DNA of 64,000 nt from Oscillospiraceae bacterium (GCA_021199795.1 JAJQHJ010000024.1:62001-126000), one strand, 5' to 3'; shown: positions 8,236 through 19,039, numbered from the stretch's first letter. Notes: generated by a model from the letters alone, not told the origin. Made by a program: numbers and translations.

Positions 8236-8966
8236 GGCTTTTTCCTTTCCTGTTCGTTACCTGAGTCCGAGCTGCCTGATTCGGTCAGCTCAAACTTGTA
8301 TCCGACGCTCCATACCGTCGTCAGCTTCCAATGCTCTGAAACTCCGTCAATTTTCTTGCGAAGCCTTTTTATGTGGACGTCTATTGTCCGTGAGCTCCCG
8401 TAGTAGTCATATCCCCATACCTCGTCGAGAAGCTGATCGCGATTGAACACCGTGTTCGGATGAGACGCCATATAATATAACAGCTCAAGCTCCTTTGGCG
8501 GCGTCGGGATAATTTCACCTTTCACTTTAAGCTCGTAACGGTTCATGTCGATGTCGAGGCTTTCGTAGTGAATCTCTTTTTTGGGCTCAGATGGTTTTGA
8601 GAGACCATATCTCCTGAGGACTGCCTTGACCCTTGCCACGACCTCGCGTGTGTCGAACGGCTTCACGATGTAGTCGTCTGCTCCGAGCTCAAGTCCAAGA
8701 ACCTTATCGAATATCTCCGATTTTGAAGTTATGAATATAATAGGTATGTCGGATTTCTTTCTTATTTCCCGGCAGACCTGCCAGCCGTCGACCGATGGGG
8801 GAGTTACCTCCAGGAGCACCAGGTCAGGCTTGAGAGCGGAGAACTGCGTGAGCCCCTCTCCTCCATCAAGAGCAATCATAACGCTGTAGCCTTCCTTTTC
8901 AAGGCAAAGCCTCATCATTTCGCATATATTTCTGTCACTGTCTATTATAAGAACTCGCCCGTTCAC
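8232..8966 (-). CDS. OmpR/PhoB-type response regulator with atypical receiver
   Basis: The product has an N-terminal receiver domain (1-120) and a C-terminal winged helix (about 135-235: YELKVKGEIIPTPPKELELL, then RTIDVHIKRLRKKI). The phosphorylated Asp is replaced by Glu: the motif reads PDLVLLEVTPPSVDG with E53 (codon 8808-8810). The second Asp of the usual Asp pair is Ser (IIDSD), while T80 and K102 are kept. It may therefore be constitutively active or controlled without phosphorylation. No histidine kinase gene is adjacent. GTG at 8966 is preferred over TTG at 8975, which nearly touches the GGAGGG ribosome site; this gives 244 residues. It heads the operon with the EP-repeat protein and htrA. 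Confidence 0.9.
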   Translation of the reverse strand: MNGRVLIIDSDRNICEMMRLCLEKEGYSVMIALDGGEGLTQFSALKPDLVLLEVTPPSVDGWQVCREIRKKSDIPIIFITSKSEIFDKVLGLELGADDYIVKPFDTREVVARVKAVLRRYGLSKPSEPKKEIHYESLDIDMNRYELKVKGEIIPTPPKELELLYYMASHPNTVFNRDQLLDEVWGYDYYGSSRTIDVHIKRLRKKIDGVSEHWKLTTVWSVGYKFELTESGSSDSGNEQERKKP

Positions 8967-9013
8967 AAATACCAACTCCCTCCGGATTCGGGCTCCCTAT
9001 TTTTCTACCATAT

Positions 9014-9042
9014 ATTATAGACTATAATTCGCTCTTTTTCAA
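9014..9042 (-). promoter_or_regulatory. promoter of the response regulator-htrA operon
   Basis: On the minus strand TTGAAA (9037-9042) and TATAAT (9014-9019) are 17 bp apart, about 50 bp before the gene start. Confidence 0.85.
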
Positions 9043-9243
9043 GCCTTTTGTCACAATTTGTTTCTAAAAGGTTAATAAATATCAAAACGCCCAATATTCA
9101 CATTCCAGGCAGAAGTATTGCCCGAATCGGGTATTTAAACACTTTCAGGAGAGTCTGACGGTGCAATTTGGGAGTTTTTGATAGTAATGAGACCTGATTT
9201 GTTGTGCAATCCGCCGAAAATCGAGTTTTCACCCAAATATCCC
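9043..9243. other. AT-rich intergenic stretch without a gene
   Basis: This lies between the divergent promoters of the regulator operon and groESL. I see no supported reading frame or conserved RNA; the only structure is a small hairpin GCCCGAATCGGGT near 9120-9134. Confidence 0.6.
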
Positions 9244-9271
9244 TTGATTTTTCTGCAGGGCGTGGTACAAT
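9244..9271 (+). promoter_or_regulatory. groESL promoter
   Basis: TTGATT (9244-9249) and TACAAT (9266-9271), 16 bp apart, immediately upstream of the CIRCE operator. Confidence 0.85.
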
Positions 9272-9275
9272 ATAT

Positions 9276-9302
9276 TTAGCACTCGGGAGCGAAGAGTGCC
9301 AA
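9276..9302 (+). promoter_or_regulatory. CIRCE operator (HrcA binding site)
   Basis: TTAGCACTC, 9 nt (GGGAGCGAA), GAGTGCCAA: the CIRCE inverted repeat with a single deviation in the right arm. It overlaps the expected transcription start, so HrcA repression with heat induction is expected. hrcA itself is not in the window. Confidence 0.95.
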
Positions 9303-9344
9303 AACTAAGATTTTATATTATAATCCATAAAGGAGGAAACAATC

Positions 9345-9629
9345 ATGACATTAAAACCGTTGTTTGATCGTGTTGTTGTCAAGATGACCGAAGCCGAGGA
9401 AACCACAAAGGGCGGAATCATCCTCACAGCATCCGCTAAGGAAAAGCCCCAGGTAGCTGAGGTTGTAGCAGTAGGAGACGGCTCTCCGAGAGACGGCAAG
9501 GAAACCGCTATGAAAGTAAGCGTTGGAGACAAGGTTCTTCTTTCCAAATATTCCGGAACCGAAGTCAAGGTTGATGGAGAAGAATACACAATAGTCAGCA
9601 TGGGAGACATCCTTGCAATAGTTGAGTAA
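9345..9629 (+). CDS. groES: co-chaperonin GroES
   Basis: The 94-residue protein caps the GroEL ring. It has the typical opening TLKPLFDRVVVKMTEAEETT, the mobile-loop region (KGGIILTASAKEKPQ) and the end GDILAIVE. Start ATG has AAAGGAGG upstream. It is first in the CIRCE-controlled groESL operon, 33 bp ahead of groEL. Confidence 0.97.
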   Translation: MTLKPLFDRVVVKMTEAEETTKGGIILTASAKEKPQVAEVVAVGDGSPRDGKETAMKVSVGDKVLLSKYSGTEVKVDGEEYTIVSMGDILAIVE

Positions 9630-11291
<1,662 letters not shown>

Positions 11292-11323
11292 TAAAACAAA
11301 ATAGCAAGTAAACCGCCATATAG

Positions 11324-11364
11324 AATCCGTCGTCTCCTACAAACGGGGATGGCGGATTTCTTTA
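11324..11364 (+). terminator. terminator of groESL
   Basis: AATCCGTCGTCTCC pairs with GGGGATGGCGGATT (14 pairs including G-U) around TACAAAC, followed by TCTTTAA. Confidence 0.75.
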
Positions 11365-11381
11365 ATGCCTGGTTGTGTAAA

Positions 11382-11445
11382 CTTGCACATGTACAAATTT
11401 TAATATGTGCAAGATGCACAAAAAACGGGTTTTTATTTGTGCAAG
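11382..11445 (+). promoter_or_regulatory. three TGTGCAAG-type boxes upstream of the CBM9-like gene
   Basis: CTTGCACAT (11382-11390) is the inverse of ATGTGCAAG (11405-11413), and TGTGCAAG recurs at 11438-11445, about three helical turns on. All lie just upstream of the promoter, as expected for a regulator-binding array. The cognate regulator is unknown. Confidence 0.5.
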
Positions 11446-11472
11446 TTGTCAATGGAATATCCCGACGATTTG

Positions 11473-11481
11473 TGTTATAAT
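11473..11481 (+). promoter_or_regulatory. extended -10 promoter of the CBM9-like gene
   Basis: TGTTATAAT contains the TGn extension and a perfect TATAAT (11476-11481). No good -35 lies 17 bp upstream, as is usual for extended -10 promoters and for activated ones. Confidence 0.7.
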
Positions 11482-11517
11482 ATATCTCGCCAAATACTTT
11501 TAGGAGGTATTATAATA

Positions 11518-13233
11518 ATGAAGAGGCTAATTGGTATTATCTGCGTAGTTCTGGCTTTGACCTTAACTATGACAGCTATCTCATTCGCCGCAACAGCAGA
11601 CATCGTTAACGAGTCTGTTGAGGGAACCGCCACTGTTGACGGTACCAAGGACGAGGCTTATGACGCTGCTACTGCTCTTGAATTTGTTCAGAAGGGCTCA
11701 AGCAACGGCGGAAGCGAAGTCTTAGACGAACCGATAGGACGCGCATACATCATTAACGACGCTGAGTGGGTATACGTCTGGTTTGAGGTCTATGACGACT
11801 CTCTTGATCAGGGCTCAGCTAACACCTATGAGCAGGACTCTGTTGAGTTCTTCTGGATGGACAACAACTCCAAGTATCAGCTCCGTGTTCGTTACGACGG
11901 CTCCATCTCTGCTGATACCGGCTCTGACTGGGCTGACAAGGGTGCTGAGTTCGTAGCAGTTGAGACCGACAACGGTTTCGCTGTAGAAGCTAAGTTCCCG
12001 ATCACCGACGTCAAGGACAACCAGATTGAAATGACCTTGCAGATCAACGCCTGCACCGACGGAGCTCGTGACTACACCTGCTACATCCTCGGCAATGACG
12101 ACGCTGATAACGCATATCAGAGAACCAGCCGTGACACCGATTACGATGTTTGGTGGACCCTCACCCTCGCTGGCGAGTTTGAAGACACCAGAGTTGAGAC
12201 TTCTGATCTTCCTATGGAACTGACTGCTGACAACTATGCAGAAGTTCAGTCTGTTCCTTTCCATGTTCAGGGCTACATGCAGGATCATGTTAACTGGTCT
12301 TGGAACTCTGCCGGAGCCTACACCACTGGCGTTCTGGGCGACACCCTCGACATCAGCTGGGATTATGACCAGTATTCATTCGACGGTTATCTTTCTTCCG
12401 ATAACACCGCTGAGTGGACATCCAACCCGACATTCGCTATTTCCGTCGGTGACGGTGGATATCTCCAGCTTCCCGATGGAGCCGAGGTTGGCGACACCGG
12501 TGATTCTGCAAGATACAGCTTCACCTATTCCGACATCACTGTTACTGCAACCGGTTATGACGATGTAGTTATCTCCGGCGGCACAATTGATGCAACCAGA
12601 TTCACAATCAAGCAGGAGAGCGGTTACACCTCTGGTACTTCCAAGGATATCGATCTTCTCTCCGGAATTCTTACCCAGACTGGTTTGACTTTGGAGCAGT
12701 TTGCTACAGATTATCTCCCGAACGTCACCAACATTTCGTTCAGCATCACTTTCGACGCTTATGAGCTCGTAACTGTTGCTGACATCGAAGAATTCCTGGT
12801 TGAACTCGATGCTGAGGACGAAGAAGTACTCGCTTCCTTGCAGGAATACATAGACAGAGTTGACGCTGCTGAGGAAATCATCAACAATTCCGAATCCACC
12901 GCTGAGGAAATGGAAGACGCTCTTGACGATGCTAAGAAGGCTGCCAACCGTGCAACCAAGGCTGCTGAGGGCTACACCAAGGCTACCGCTGCTGCTGACG
13001 AACTCCAGTCAAGAGTAACTGAGCTCACCGCTGCAGTTGAGGCTGCAACAGCTGATACCACTGAAGAAGAGGTTGCTGAGGATACAACAGATAATACTGC
13101 TGACTCCAGCTCCAGCTCATCTTCAAGCTCCAGCTCATCCACCGGCGTAGTTGTTGGAATCATCATTGTTATCGTAGTAATCGTTGTCGTTGTCGTCGTA
13201 GTAGTCGTCACCGGCAAGAAAAAGAAGAAGTAA
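11518..13233 (+). CDS. secreted, membrane-anchored protein with CBM9-like domain
   Basis: The 571 residues start at ATG 11518 behind AGGAGG (11502-11507). In order: signal peptide (about 1-26, ending ISFAATA), a CBM9-type sugar-binding domain at about 30-220 (VDGTKDEAYDAATALEF, AYIINDAEWVYVWFEVYDDS, EQDSVEFFWMDN), a second beta-rich region to about 415, an Ala/Glu coiled coil to about 520, a poly-Ser linker, one membrane segment of Val/Ile and the tail GKKKKK. It is probably held on the cell surface to bind polysaccharide. Codons are strongly biased (GCT, AAG, CTC), hinting at high expression. The natural ligand is unknown. Confidence 0.85.
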   Translation: MKRLIGIICVVLALTLTMTAISFAATADIVNESVEGTATVDGTKDEAYDAATALEFVQKGSSNGGSEVLDEPIGRAYIINDAEWVYVWFEVYDDSLDQGSANTYEQDSVEFFWMDNNSKYQLRVRYDGSISADTGSDWADKGAEFVAVETDNGFAVEAKFPITDVKDNQIEMTLQINACTDGARDYTCYILGNDDADNAYQRTSRDTDYDVWWTLTLAGEFEDTRVETSDLPMELTADNYAEVQSVPFHVQGYMQDHVNWSWNSAGAYTTGVLGDTLDISWDYDQYSFDGYLSSDNTAEWTSNPTFAISVGDGGYLQLPDGAEVGDTGDSARYSFTYSDITVTATGYDDVVISGGTIDATRFTIKQESGYTSGTSKDIDLLSGILTQTGLTLEQFATDYLPNVTNISFSITFDAYELVTVADIEEFLVELDAEDEEVLASLQEYIDRVDAAEEIINNSESTAEEMEDALDDAKKAANRATKAAEGYTKATAAADELQSRVTELTAAVEAATADTTEEEVAEDTTDNTADSSSSSSSSSSSSTGVVVGIIIVIVVIVVVVVVVVVTGKKKKK

Positions 13234-13288
13234 TATCGATTAGCCATCGATAATATATTTCAAGCGAAACAAGTTTCACTGGAAATGC

Positions 13289-13321
13289 AAAGAACCGCCG
13301 CCCTTTGGGCAGTGGTTCTTT
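13289..13321 (+). terminator. hairpin terminator after the CBM9-like gene
   Basis: AAAGAACC...GGTTCTTT with inner GCCC-TTT-GGGC, followed by GATTTACTT. Confidence 0.75.
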
Positions 13322-13376
13322 GATTTACTTAAAAACAGGGATTAACCACGAATTTTGGCAGTTTCAAAATTTGAGA

Positions 13377-13406
13377 TTGACTTTGGAACCCCCAATATGC
13401 TAAAAT
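13377..13406 (+). promoter_or_regulatory. promoter upstream of the MATE gene
   Basis: TTGACT (13377-13382) and TAAAAT (13401-13406) with an 18-bp spacer. A terminator-like hairpin lies between it and the gene. Confidence 0.7.
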
Positions 13407-13423
13407 GCATAAGTCGAACAGCG

Positions 13424-13463
13424 AAGGAAGCGTAGAATCACGACAGGTTCTGCGCTTCTTTTT
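13424..13463 (+). terminator. terminator-like hairpin in the MATE leader
   Basis: GAAGCGTAGAA (13427-13437) pairs fully with TTCTGCGCTTC (13448-13458), one pair being G-U, followed by TTTTT. It sits about 20 nt after the predicted transcript start and 64 bp before the MATE ATG, so it could be an attenuator or the end of a tiny RNA. Confidence 0.65.
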
Positions 13464-13526
13464 GCGCGTTTTACGGCTAATTTAGCCATATCAGACAAAT
13501 TATGTATCTTTAAAGGAGTCAATCTA

Positions 13527-14927
13527 ATGGAACAAAGCAATTATTTGGGAACTGAAAGGGTAGGAAAGCTTCTCAGGCAGTTCGCCATCCCCTGCATCTG
13601 CTCTCTCATCATTTCCTGCCTCTATAACATCGTCGACCAGATTTTCGTCGGAAACATGATAGGCTACGTCGCCAACGGTGCGACGGGAATCATCTTCCCA
13701 ATAACGGTTGTCGGTTGGGGAATGTCGCTCTTCTTTGGAGACGGAGTCGCAGCAATGCTTTCAATGTGCCTTGGCAGCAACAAAACCGAGGATATTCATA
13801 AGTATGTCGGAAACGGTATTATATGGACGGTCGTTTCAGGACTTGTTATCATCCTCATCAGCTATACAGCTGGCGACAGCCTCCTCTGGCTTATCGGTGC
13901 AACAAGTGATAACATTGAAATGGCTCATGCCTACGGCTTCATAATCTATGCCATGATGCCTCTTGCAATGCTCCAGAACTGCCTTGCCGCCATAATCCGT
14001 GCTGACGGAAGCCCGAAGTATTCGATGCTAGCTATGACAGTCGGCGCGGTCATCAATATTGTTGGCGACCCCATCTGCATTTCGTTCTGGGGAATCAGGG
14101 GAGCCGCAATTGCCACAATCGTCGGTCAGTTTGTCAGCTTCTCAATCTGCTTCGCATATCTTTTCAGAAGCAAGAACTTCAAGCTCTCGCTTAGTAGCTT
14201 CAAGCCAAGCTTCCATCTTACAAAGAAGATCATGTCCCTCGGCACTTCGAGCCTGTTGACACAGCTCTTCATCATGATTATAACCGTTGTAAACAACATT
14301 CTTCTCGTCAAGTTCGGCGCAATGTCCCAATACGGCTCTGATATCCCGCTTTCGGCATTTGTTGTAATCATGAAGCTCTTCCAGATTGTTCTCAATATTG
14401 CAATCGGAATCGCCGCAGGTGCGCAGCCTATTGTCGGCTATAACTACGGTGCAAAGAAGTATGACAGGGTCATGGATCTCTTGAAACTCGTCATCAAGTG
14501 GACAGCAGTCGTCTGCATTGTATGCACAGTCCTCTTTGAGGCAATCCCGCAGGTATTCATCCTCATGTTCGGTGCGGACAGTGAGCTTTACCTTGAATTC
14601 GCTGTTCAGTGCCTGAGAATCTACCTCTCACTCATCCTTTTCACCTGCCTGCAGAAAGTATGCGCCATATTCCTCCAGTCAATCGGTCATGCCAAGGAGG
14701 CGGCACCGCTTTCAGCTTTAAGAGACGTACTTCTCATAGTCTTCTCCCTCGTCGCAACTCAGCTTGTCGGAGTAACCGGAGTGTTCTGGGCAGCACCGCT
14801 GGCTGATGTAATTGCAATGGCAATCACGGTATTTGTCATGGCGAAGCTTTGGAAATCCCTGAAACTAGAAAAGTTGGCGGAGGAAAAGGCACAGATGGTT
14901 CTAAGACCTCTTCCCTCGAAGCACTAA
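13527..14927 (+). CDS. MATE family efflux transporter
   Basis: The 466 residues form about 12 membrane helices in two similar halves, the multidrug and toxin extrusion layout that exports cationic compounds against Na+ or H+. The opening resembles MepA/NorM-type Firmicute proteins (LGTERVGKLLRQFAIPCICS, NIVDQIFVGN). Start ATG 13527 follows AAAGGAG. The substrate cannot be predicted. A second MATE gene lies at 32.1-33.5 kb. Confidence 0.93.
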   Translation: MEQSNYLGTERVGKLLRQFAIPCICSLIISCLYNIVDQIFVGNMIGYVANGATGIIFPITVVGWGMSLFFGDGVAAMLSMCLGSNKTEDIHKYVGNGIIWTVVSGLVIILISYTAGDSLLWLIGATSDNIEMAHAYGFIIYAMMPLAMLQNCLAAIIRADGSPKYSMLAMTVGAVINIVGDPICISFWGIRGAAIATIVGQFVSFSICFAYLFRSKNFKLSLSSFKPSFHLTKKIMSLGTSSLLTQLFIMIITVVNNILLVKFGAMSQYGSDIPLSAFVVIMKLFQIVLNIAIGIAAGAQPIVGYNYGAKKYDRVMDLLKLVIKWTAVVCIVCTVLFEAIPQVFILMFGADSELYLEFAVQCLRIYLSLILFTCLQKVCAIFLQSIGHAKEAAPLSALRDVLLIVFSLVATQLVGVTGVFWAAPLADVIAMAITVFVMAKLWKSLKLEKLAEEKAQMVLRPLPSKH

Positions 14928-14931
14928 AAAT

Positions 14932-14960
14932 AAAAGGCAAGCTTTTGCGGCTTGCCTTTT
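14932..14960 (+). terminator. bidirectional terminator between MATE and rpoD
   Basis: AAAAGGCAAG and CTTGCCTTTT form a perfect 10-bp stem; both strands end in a T-rich run, fitting the convergent genes. Confidence 0.9.
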
Positions 14961-14972
14961 CTTATATCAAGA

Positions 14973-16097
14973 TTAATCAATGAAGTCCTTGACCTTATTG
15001 GAGCGGTTCGGATGTCTGAGCTTCCTTAAAGCCTTGGCTTCAATCTGTCGGATACGTTCACGGGTTACGTTGAACATCTGCCCGACCTCTTCGAGTGTGC
15101 GGCTTCTGCCGTCTTCAAGACCGAACCTGAGCCTTAAAACTTTCTCTTCACGCTCAGTAAGTGTTCCCAAAACCTGGTTGATCTGCTCTTTTAAGAGCAC
15201 CTGGGAAGCGGCTTCTGTGGGCTCAGGGGCGTTGTCGTCGGGGATGAAGTCGCCTAAGTGGCTGTCCTCCTCCTCGCCGATAGGAGTTTCCAGGGAAACG
15301 GGATCCTGAGCTATCCGCATAATCTCTCTGACCTTGTCAACAGGCATGTCGAGCTCTTCGGCAATTTCCTCAGCCGTCGGGTCTCTTCCATTCTGGTGGA
15401 GAAGAGTGCTGGAAGCTTTCTTGACTTTCGTGATCGTTTCGACCATGTGGACAGGAACTCTGATGGTTCTTGCCTGGTCGGCAATTGCACGAGTGATAGA
15501 CTGGCGGATCCACCACGTTGCGTAAGTAGAGAACTTGAAGCCCTTGGTGTAGTCGAACTTCTCAACTGCCTTGATAAGACCCAGGTTGCCCTCCTGGATG
15601 AGATCCAAAAAGCTCATTCCTCTTCCGCCGTATCTCTTGGCAATGGAAACAACAAGTCTTAGATTTGCCTCAGCAAGACGCTTCTTTGCTTCCTTGTCGC
15701 CCTGCTGGATTCTCTGGGCAAGCTCAATTTCCTCTTCGGAAGTGAGAAGCGGAACTCTTCCTATTTCCTTGAGATATATCTTGACCGGGTCGTCAATTGC
15801 TATTCCCTCAGCCAGGGAGATATCGTAGTCGTCCTCGTTTACGTCGGGAACTTCTGCGTCGTCCGGCATATCTTCAAGCTCCATATCGATGTCGATTTCC
15901 GAGAACGGATCCGGCTCGACCTCGACGTCGTCGATTATCTCGATTCCGTTTGTTGAGCAGGCATCATAGAATTTATCAATCTGCTCGGCATCGAAATCAG
16001 CGTCTTCAAGGGCATCTGTTATCTGCTGAGTTGAGAGCTTTCCGGTTGCCTTGCCGGTTTCTATGAGGCTGTCAATTATATTTTTCTTATCGCTCAT
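14973..16097 (-). CDS. rpoD: RNA polymerase primary sigma factor
   Basis: This is the housekeeping sigma factor (SigA/RpoD). The 374 residues have a region 1.1-like head, region 1.2 near 95-130 ([20 protein letters not shown]), region 2 ([32 protein letters not shown]), region 3, and region 4 with the -35 helix-turn-helix ([20 protein letters not shown]). GGAGGA precedes ATG 16097. It follows dnaG by 19 bp, the standard dgt-dnaG-rpoD order of many Clostridia, and the many TTGACA/TATAAT promoters here are its targets. Confidence 0.97.
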   Translation of the reverse strand: MSDKKNIIDSLIETGKATGKLSTQQITDALEDADFDAEQIDKFYDACSTNGIEIIDDVEVEPDPFSEIDIDMELEDMPDDAEVPDVNEDDYDISLAEGIAIDDPVKIYLKEIGRVPLLTSEEEIELAQRIQQGDKEAKKRLAEANLRLVVSIAKRYGGRGMSFLDLIQEGNLGLIKAVEKFDYTKGFKFSTYATWWIRQSITRAIADQARTIRVPVHMVETITKVKKASSTLLHQNGRDPTAEEIAEELDMPVDKVREIMRIAQDPVSLETPIGEEEDSHLGDFIPDDNAPEPTEAASQVLLKEQINQVLGTLTEREEKVLRLRFGLEDGRSRTLEEVGQMFNVTRERIRQIEAKALRKLRHPNRSNKVKDFID

Positions 16098-16116
16098 GTT
16101 TTATTCCTCCATTTTG

Positions 16117-17883
16117 TCAATTCTTTTCCCGCTGAAGCTTCGAGAAGTAGTCAGAGAAATCGTCATCCGACATCTTTGAAGCGTCCTCGGGAAGAATTCT
16201 TTCAGTGTTAAGAAGTCTGATATAGTCCGCAAGCGTATTTTCATCAATTATTATTTCGTTCGATATAATTGAAATATGGCTTATTCTGTCCATATACTCG
16301 CCGTAAAATTCGTTTTCGAGAGTTGTGACGGTCGCATATCCGCCATTTTTGTGGGTGTTCTGGATGATTTCGTAGGCTCTGCGGTTGAATTCGTCTAAGA
16401 ATCTGCCCGCATCCAGCTGTGAAAATATCCAGTCCTGATGCTCATGATGCCTGAGAAGCCAGGCTATAACGCCCTCCTCGGCTTTCTCACGCCTTGAAAG
16501 CGTCCTGTGCGGATTGGTTGAAGAGCTGCTCCCGACCGTTCTTATAAGCTCACGGTCGTCCTTTTTCTTTGCCTCTCTTGATTGCTTTCTTAGGTAGGCG
16601 TTGACCTCAGCCGTGAGAGAATCTTTTGTAACCCCGTTTTCAAGAGCCACTTTTGAAATGTAAACCTCTCTCTGAACCCGGCTTTCGATGCCAGCCAAAA
16701 CTGCAACCGTCCGCTTAAGGTATTCAACCTTGCCCATGTCCGTCTCAATGTCTAGTCCCTGCTTGCACTTGGCAAGCTCAAATTCAACAGAGCCCTCTGA
16801 GCCGTTGAGAAGCAGCCGGAACCGGTCTGCACCCAGCTTATTTATGTAGTCGTCGACGTCTTTGACCCCGTCGCCAGAAATCCTGACGACTTTAGACTTG
16901 AGCCCAGCCGCCGAGAGTAGACTGATAGCAGCCGAGGTGGCTTTCTGCCCGGCAGAGTCAGCATCGTAGCAGATGTAAACCTCGTCGCAATATTGCGCCA
17001 TGAGCCTTGCATGTTCTGAGGTGATAGCCGTTCCGCAGGTGGCGACAGCCTCCGTGAAGCCTGCCTGATGAAGAGTGATTACGTCGAGGTTACCCTCGCA
17101 GAGGATAAGCCTTTTCGACTTCGTAGCCGTGTTCTTTGCAAAGTTCATCGCAAAAAGCGTCCGGCTCTTCTCGTAGACAAGGGTTCCGCGGGAATTTAAA
17201 TACTTCATCCCCTGGGGATTCGCTTCAAGCGTTCGTCCGGAGAACGCAACCACGTTTCCTCTTAAATCGAAAATGGGGAACATGACCCGGTTCACAAAAA
17301 AGTCAAAGCATCTGCCGTTCTTCTTGCTGATGAGTGACGCTCCGAGAAGCTCATCCTCGGTGTAGCCAAGCGACAACATGTGATTCGTAAGGCTTGTCCA
17401 CCGATTCACTGCAACTCCTAGACCAAAATGCTTTATCGTTTCCGGTCGCAGGTGCCGTTTCTGAATGAGATATTCAAGCCCGGCTTTTCCGTCAGGGGTC
17501 TTAAGGTTAGAATAGAAGAACTTTGCGGCGTCCTTGTTCATCTGCAAAAGCCGCTTTTTTGATTCTGCCCTTGCGTCCTCATAGCCGTTTTCAGGGATGG
17601 GAATCCCGGCTCTGTCGGCTAAAAACTTCACCGATTCAGCAAAGTCGAGGCTTTCAATTTTGCTTATAAATGTGATAACACTACCGCCTGCACCGCAGCC
17701 GAAGCAATAGAAGCTTCCGTCATCAGGATAAATCATGCAGGACGGAGTTTTTTCCGAATGGAAAGGGCAGTTGCACTTATAGAGCCTGCCTGCACGCTTG
17801 AGGTCGACATACTGCCGGGCAACGTCCTCAATCCTGTTGGCGTCCTTGACCCTCTCCAAAAAATCGTCCGAAAACCGCGGCAT
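16117..17883 (-). CDS. dnaG: DNA primase
   Basis: It makes RNA primers for replication. The 588 residues comprise a CHC2 zinc-binding domain (C39, H42, C60, C63), the catalytic TOPRIM domain at about 258-340 (CEGNLDVITLHQAGF, and the DADSAGQKAT acidic motif), and a C-terminal helicase-binding region. The usual EGYMDV reads EGNLDV here; the catalytic Glu and Asp are kept. It lies in a dgt-dnaG-rpoD macromolecular synthesis operon. Confidence 0.97.
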   Translation of the reverse strand: MPRFSDDFLERVKDANRIEDVARQYVDLKRAGRLYKCNCPFHSEKTPSCMIYPDDGSFYCFGCGAGGSVITFISKIESLDFAESVKFLADRAGIPIPENGYEDARAESKKRLLQMNKDAAKFFYSNLKTPDGKAGLEYLIQKRHLRPETIKHFGLGVAVNRWTSLTNHMLSLGYTEDELLGASLISKKNGRCFDFFVNRVMFPIFDLRGNVVAFSGRTLEANPQGMKYLNSRGTLVYEKSRTLFAMNFAKNTATKSKRLILCEGNLDVITLHQAGFTEAVATCGTAITSEHARLMAQYCDEVYICYDADSAGQKATSAAISLLSAAGLKSKVVRISGDGVKDVDDYINKLGADRFRLLLNGSEGSVEFELAKCKQGLDIETDMGKVEYLKRTVAVLAGIESRVQREVYISKVALENGVTKDSLTAEVNAYLRKQSREAKKKDDRELIRTVGSSSSTNPHRTLSRREKAEEGVIAWLLRHHEHQDWIFSQLDAGRFLDEFNRRAYEIIQNTHKNGGYATVTTLENEFYGEYMDRISHISIISNEIIIDENTLADYIRLLNTERILPEDASKMSDDDFSDYFSKLQREKN

Positions 17884-17923
17884 TATTCTCCCTCCTTCGC
17901 GCGTCTATGGGACTAAAATTATT

Positions 17924-18934
17924 CTAGCAAACGCTCCAGCTCTTCGGAACGTATAGATCCATGAAGAGATTGATGCAGTACTTGTCGGTCATTCCAGCGA
18001 TATAGTCGCAGACTGCCGTGTCGGCATCAAACCTGTTCGCAAGCTCGATATAGTCGGGCGGAAGCCGCTTCGGGTCATCTAGGAAATACTTATACAGCTT
18101 TTCAAGCATAACCCTGGCTTTCTTCTCCTCCGACTTGCAAAGTGGATTGGTGTAGACCTGTTCATACATGAATTTGTGGAGAATATTTTCCGCATTCCCG
18201 ATGTCATCATCAAAGTGGATGTTTTCAGCACCGTTTTTGACAAGATTCGACACCAGTGTCGTGATTCTCTTTGATTTTGTATCGCCAAGGACTTCAACAG
18301 CCTCTTTCGGCAGGTCTTTATCCTTAAGGACTCCAGCTCTTATGGCGTCCTCAATGTCGTGGTTGATGTAGGCGATAACGTCCGCAAGCCGGACGACGTA
18401 GCCCTCGCGTGTTTCGGCGATCTCGTTTGTGTGCTTAAGGATTCCATCCCGCACTTCATATGTAAGATTAAGCCCCAAGCCGCCCTTTTCGAAAACGTCA
18501 ACAACCCGGAGGCTCTGCTTGTAGTGCTTGAAGCCTTTGGGGGAGAGCTCGTTAAGAACTGCCTCGCCGGCATGTCCGAAAGGGGTGTGCCCGAGGTCAT
18601 GTCCAAGAGCGATAGCTTCAGTCAGGTCTTCATTGAGCCTGAGTGCCCTCGCGATGGTTCTTGCAATCTGGCTCACTTCAAGGGTGTGCGTGAGCCGGGT
18701 TCTGTAGTGGTCGCCGGTCGGATTTAAGAATACCTGTGTCTTCTGCTTTAAGCGGGAGAACGCATTGCAGTGAATGATTCTGTCCCTGTCCCTTTGGTAG
18801 CATGTCCTGAGCGGGTCGGGTGCTAAATATCTCTGCCTGCCCTTGGAATCTTTCGATTTCGAGGCAAATTCGCAGAGCACATTTTCTTCAACCATTTCTG
18901 TATAAACACGTGCTTCTTGCATATTTTCGCTCAC
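17924..18934 (-). CDS. dgt: dGTP triphosphohydrolase-like HD protein
   Basis: dGTPase-like proteins remove triphosphate from dNTPs and help set nucleotide pools. The 336 residues contain the HD-domain metal site (THTLEVSQIARTIARAL, then ALGHDLGHTPFGHAGE) and a second conserved Asn-His-Asp segment (VIAYINHDIEDAIRAG). Start is GTG 18934, 6 nt after GGAGGG. It heads the operon with dnaG and rpoD. Confidence 0.92.
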   Translation of the reverse strand: MSENMQEARVYTEMVEENVLCEFASKSKDSKGRQRYLAPDPLRTCYQRDRDRIIHCNAFSRLKQKTQVFLNPTGDHYRTRLTHTLEVSQIARTIARALRLNEDLTEAIALGHDLGHTPFGHAGEAVLNELSPKGFKHYKQSLRVVDVFEKGGLGLNLTYEVRDGILKHTNEIAETREGYVVRLADVIAYINHDIEDAIRAGVLKDKDLPKEAVEVLGDTKSKRITTLVSNLVKNGAENIHFDDDIGNAENILHKFMYEQVYTNPLCKSEEKKARVMLEKLYKYFLDDPKRLPPDYIELANRFDADTAVCDYIAGMTDKYCINLFMDLYVPKSWSVC

Positions 18935-19039
18935 GTATATCCCTCCTTTTGTGGTTCTATTACTTTATACAAAATAAATAACGAATCTCCTCTATTCGGT
19001 TAGCGTAAAAAGAGAAAATTCGTATGAATAGACAATTTC

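Noticed and set aside
7985-8446. Long plus-strand open frames across the EP-repeat gene, rich in Ser-Gly or Arg-Phe
   Set aside because: They are mirror images of the GAACCT-type repeat of the real minus-strand gene and have no ribosome site.
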